In this document: piece after piece, positions 31,172 to 32,900 of the stretch
How positions within the stretch are numbered: position 1 is the stretch's first letter
Layout: each line of letters begins with the position of its first letter
Source: an uncultured Bacteroidales bacterium
GTDB taxonomy: Bacteria; Bacteroidota; Bacteroidia; Bacteroidales; Bacteroidaceae
DNA length: 32,900 nt
Direction of reading: 5' to 3'
NCBI GenBank assembly: GCA_902787555.1
Contig: CADAGO010000028.1
Coordinates: 1 to 32,900 of the forward strand
Program-made: the position numbers and the translations under genes
The notes under the pieces: generated by a model
What the model saw: the letters and a program-made list of their open reading frames with translations, nothing else
What the model was told of the DNA's origin: nothing
The model's database searches: none

Positions 31172-32566
31172 ATGAAACCATTCAGTAAAGAAACCTACAT
31201 TCAGCGTCGTGCTGAATTGAAAAAAAGAGTCGGGGAAGGCCTCATGCTTTTCCTCGGAAACGGTGAAGTCGGTATGAACTATGCCGACAACGCCTACCGG
31301 TTCCGCCAAGACAGTTCATTCCTCTATTATTTCGGGGGCGACTATGCCGGACTGGCTGCTGTGATAGATATCGAGAACGACAAAGAAATCATCTTTGGCA
31401 ACGAACTGACCATTGACGACATCGTGTGGATGGGCTATCAACCCACTATCAAGGAAAAAAGCGAAGTCGTAGGCATCTATGAGACACGTCCGCTGGGCGA
31501 CCTCGCCTCATACGTCAAGAATGCCCAAGCCAAGGGTCAGACCATCCATTTCCTCCCCCCTTATCGTGGAGAGCATCAGGTGTGGCTGCAAGAACTGCTG
31601 GGCATCAATCCTGCTGAGCAGGCTGCCAAGGCATCAGTGCCGATGATTAAGGCGATTGTCGATATGCGCAATCACAAGACCCCAGAGGAGATAGAACACA
31701 TCGAAGCAGCCATCGACGTCAGCGTGGATATGCACCTTGCAGCATACAGAGAGGTACGTCCAGGCAAGACAGAAGCACAAATCGCCGCTGCTGTGGAGCT
31801 AGCCGTGATGTCACAAGACTGTTTCCGCTCCTTCCCTACTATCGCCACCACGAAGGGCCAGACGCTGCATCAGCATGCCTTTATGAACACATTGCACGAA
31901 GGCGACATCTTCTTGCTCGATGCAGGAGCAGAAGACGCTCTGCACTATGCAGGCGACCTCAGTTCGTCGATGCCTGTCAGCGAGAAGTTCACAGAGCAGC
32001 AGGCAATGATATACAACCTGCACCTCAAGACCTTCCAGGCAGCAGTCGATACGTTGGCACCAGGCGTTCCGTTCAAGCAGGCACACCTCAATGCGGCAAC
32101 CGTGCTGTGCGAAGGAATGAAAGAAATCGGACTGATGAAAGGCGACCCCAAAGAAGCCGCCTACACGGGTGCATACGCCATCTTCTTCCCTTGTGGACTT
32201 GGTCACATGATGGGCCTTGACGTTCACGACATGGAGAATCTTGGAGAGCAATACGTAGGCTATCCCGAGGGCGTGAAGAAAAGCACTCAGTTTGGCTTCA
32301 AGTCACTCCGACTGGCACGTCCGCTTGAGCCGGGATTCGTGTTCACGGTCGAGCCGGGTATCTATTTCATTCCCGAACTCATCGACAAGTGGCAGGCAGA
32401 GAAACAGTTCACAGACTTCATCTGCTACGACAAACTCGATGCATGGAAGGGTTTCACAGGCTTGCGCAACGAACTCGACTACCTCATCACAGCAGACGGG
32501 GCAAGGGTTCTCGGACACAAGAAGAAACCAATGACCATCGAAGAGGTCTATGCAGCCAAGGGATAG
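31172..32566 (+). CDS. pepP: Xaa-Pro aminopeptidase (M24B, PepP type)
   Basis: A 464-residue cytosolic metallopeptidase that removes an N-terminal residue preceding proline. The N-terminal creatinase-like domain spans about residues 1-165 (YRFRQDSSFLYYFGGDYAGLAAVIDIE). The catalytic pita-bread domain follows, with metal ligands in LLDAGAEDALHYAGDLSSSMP (two Asp), GLGHMMGLDVHD (His), EPGFVFTVEPGIYFIPE (Glu) and TGLRNELDYLIT (Glu). HQHAF near residue 230 is the substrate-gating His region. There is no signal peptide. Length is normal. It ends the operon: a strong terminator begins 7 bp after the stop. With the upstream protease-like protein and P5C dehydrogenase it suggests a route from Pro-peptides to glutamate. 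Confidence 0.95.
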   Translation: MKPFSKETYIQRRAELKKRVGEGLMLFLGNGEVGMNYADNAYRFRQDSSFLYYFGGDYAGLAAVIDIENDKEIIFGNELTIDDIVWMGYQPTIKEKSEVVGIYETRPLGDLASYVKNAQAKGQTIHFLPPYRGEHQVWLQELLGINPAEQAAKASVPMIKAIVDMRNHKTPEEIEHIEAAIDVSVDMHLAAYREVRPGKTEAQIAAAVELAVMSQDCFRSFPTIATTKGQTLHQHAFMNTLHEGDIFLLDAGAEDALHYAGDLSSSMPVSEKFTEQQAMIYNLHLKTFQAAVDTLAPGVPFKQAHLNAATVLCEGMKEIGLMKGDPKEAAYTGAYAIFFPCGLGHMMGLDVHDMENLGEQYVGYPEGVKKSTQFGFKSLRLARPLEPGFVFTVEPGIYFIPELIDKWQAEKQFTDFICYDKLDAWKGFTGLRNELDYLITADGARVLGHKKKPMTIEEVYAAKG

Positions 32567-32573
32567 AACGACG

Positions 32574-32605
32574 AAAGAGGGTGTAAATGTTACACCCTCT
32601 TTTTT
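32574..32605. terminator. Bidirectional terminator between pepP and the smalltalk gene
   Basis: GAGGGTGTAA-ATG-TTACACCCTC is a perfect 10-bp stem with a 3-nt loop, extended by A/T pairs. It is followed by six T's on the plus strand and preceded by A's, so that it also has a short T-run on the minus strand. It ends the pepP transcript and can end the leftward one. Confidence 0.92.
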
Positions 32606-32633
32606 CATCATACGCTTTTTCAAGCGAGAAGTC

Positions 32634-32786
32634 TTACAGCATTGCGCGAAGGAACCCTTCTGCACCAGCGGCGTGCATTGCTGCCGATACGCCGAGTGCC
32701 GATGCGATGCCTGTGAGTACAGCGATCAATAGCTTGATCCAAAATCCGATGTTCTTGCCGTTATCCGGCCGTTCGTCTGTTCGCAT
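32634..32786 (-). CDS. Smalltalk-type small membrane protein (50 residues)
   Basis: A 50-residue protein starting at the ATG at 32786 and ending in TAA at 32634. It opens with MRTDERPDNGKNIGFW and then has one hydrophobic helix, IKLLIAVLTGIASALGVSAA, at about residues 17-36. It matches the layout of the Bacteroidetes 'smalltalk' family: short charged start, then I-K-x-L-I-A-x-L-T-x-I-A-x-x-L-G-V. Typical members end soon after a TSC motif; here Ser-Ala-Ala-Met replaces it and about 15 more residues follow. It lies 14 bp after the tail of a likely HU-family gene, the usual partner in these pairs. Function is unknown; co-expression with the HU-like gene is inferred. Confidence 0.72.
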   Translation of the reverse strand: MRTDERPDNGKNIGFWIKLLIAVLTGIASALGVSAAMHAAGAEGFLRAML

Positions 32787-32800
32787 AGTTGGTATGGCTG

Positions 32801-32900
32801 TTAGTTCTGATCCGTAGTGCTGCCGTCGTTGCCGCCACCGTTGTCATCGCCAGGAGTATCAGGAGTGGTAGGAGTGGTTCCGCCTTGGTTCTGGCCTCCC
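32801..32900 (-). CDS. C-terminal tail of a probable HU-family DNA-binding protein (partial)
   Basis: The last 32 residues of a frame that runs in from the right edge: a low-complexity tail rich in Gly, Thr, Pro, Asp and Asn (QGGTTPTTPDTP, then GDDNGGGNDG), ending in TAA at 32801. HU-family proteins encoded directly upstream of smalltalk genes in Bacteroidetes commonly end in such Gly/Asp/Pro tails. The DNA-binding fold itself lies outside the window, so the name rests on the tail and the neighbour. Confidence 0.5.
   Translation of the reverse strand, partial: GGQNQGGTTPTTPDTPGDDNGGGNDGSTTDQN

Overview
The window looks like chromosome of a Bacteroidota bacterium, most likely order Bacteroidales and close to Prevotella. 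Four things support this. Almost every leader carries the Bacteroidetes-type promoter (TTTG or TTG, 19-21 bp spacer, TAnnTTTG), and few genes have a clear Shine-Dalgarno. Many products are lipoproteins with a short signal peptide ending in xxGC or xSSC. The order DUF6242 - DUF6089 - uppS - bamA - ompH - ompH is typical of the group. The right edge carries an HU-tail/smalltalk-protein pair, which is also typical. There are no tRNA or rRNA genes, no CRISPR array and no transposase.

Left third, mostly minus strand (1-6,950): a truncated BspA-like leucine-rich-repeat protein, then a four-gene envelope operon read leftward from a promoter near 6,232-6,261 (fasciclin-domain lipoprotein, TMEM43-family membrane protein, two lipoproteins). 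It ends in a strong terminator at 661-696. A separate small lipoprotein gene (6,373-6,870) has its own promoter.

Accessory-looking stretch (7,188-10,614, plus strand): three separately promoted units. These are a secreted protein made of two copies of one domain with a small TonB-C-domain protein; a soluble unknown protein behind a 240-nt leader holding 11-bp tandem repeats and a long imperfect hairpin; and an AT-rich unknown protein.

Housekeeping core (10,650-20,266): Bcp peroxiredoxin; topA-aroK-argB in one tightly spaced unit behind a structured leader; an ECF sigma factor and its putative anti-sigma partner; korA-korB (2-oxoacid:ferredoxin oxidoreductase) followed directly by ribD.

Envelope biogenesis operon (20,376-26,885): a DUF6242 lipoprotein, a DUF6089 barrel, undecaprenyl-diphosphate synthase, BamA and two Skp/OmpH chaperones. 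Together these make the lipid carrier and assemble outer-membrane proteins. A secreted alpha/beta hydrolase converges on it from the other strand.

Right end (27,817-32,605): delta-1-pyrroline-5-carboxylate dehydrogenase, a secreted tandem-domain zinc-metalloprotease-like protein whose first copy has lost HExxH, and Xaa-Pro aminopeptidase. This suggests, by inference, a peptide/proline-use cluster, closed by a bidirectional terminator. Beyond it on the minus strand are a 50-residue smalltalk-type protein and the tail of a probable HU-family protein.

The items most worth a second look are the repeat-rich leader and its orphan protein (8,715-9,702), the half-dead duplicated metalloprotease (29,579-31,168), a REP-like palindrome that has become part of a lipoprotein signal peptide (2,756-2,820), and the structured element in front of topA (11,221-11,362). 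No wholly new multi-gene system can be claimed from sequence alone.
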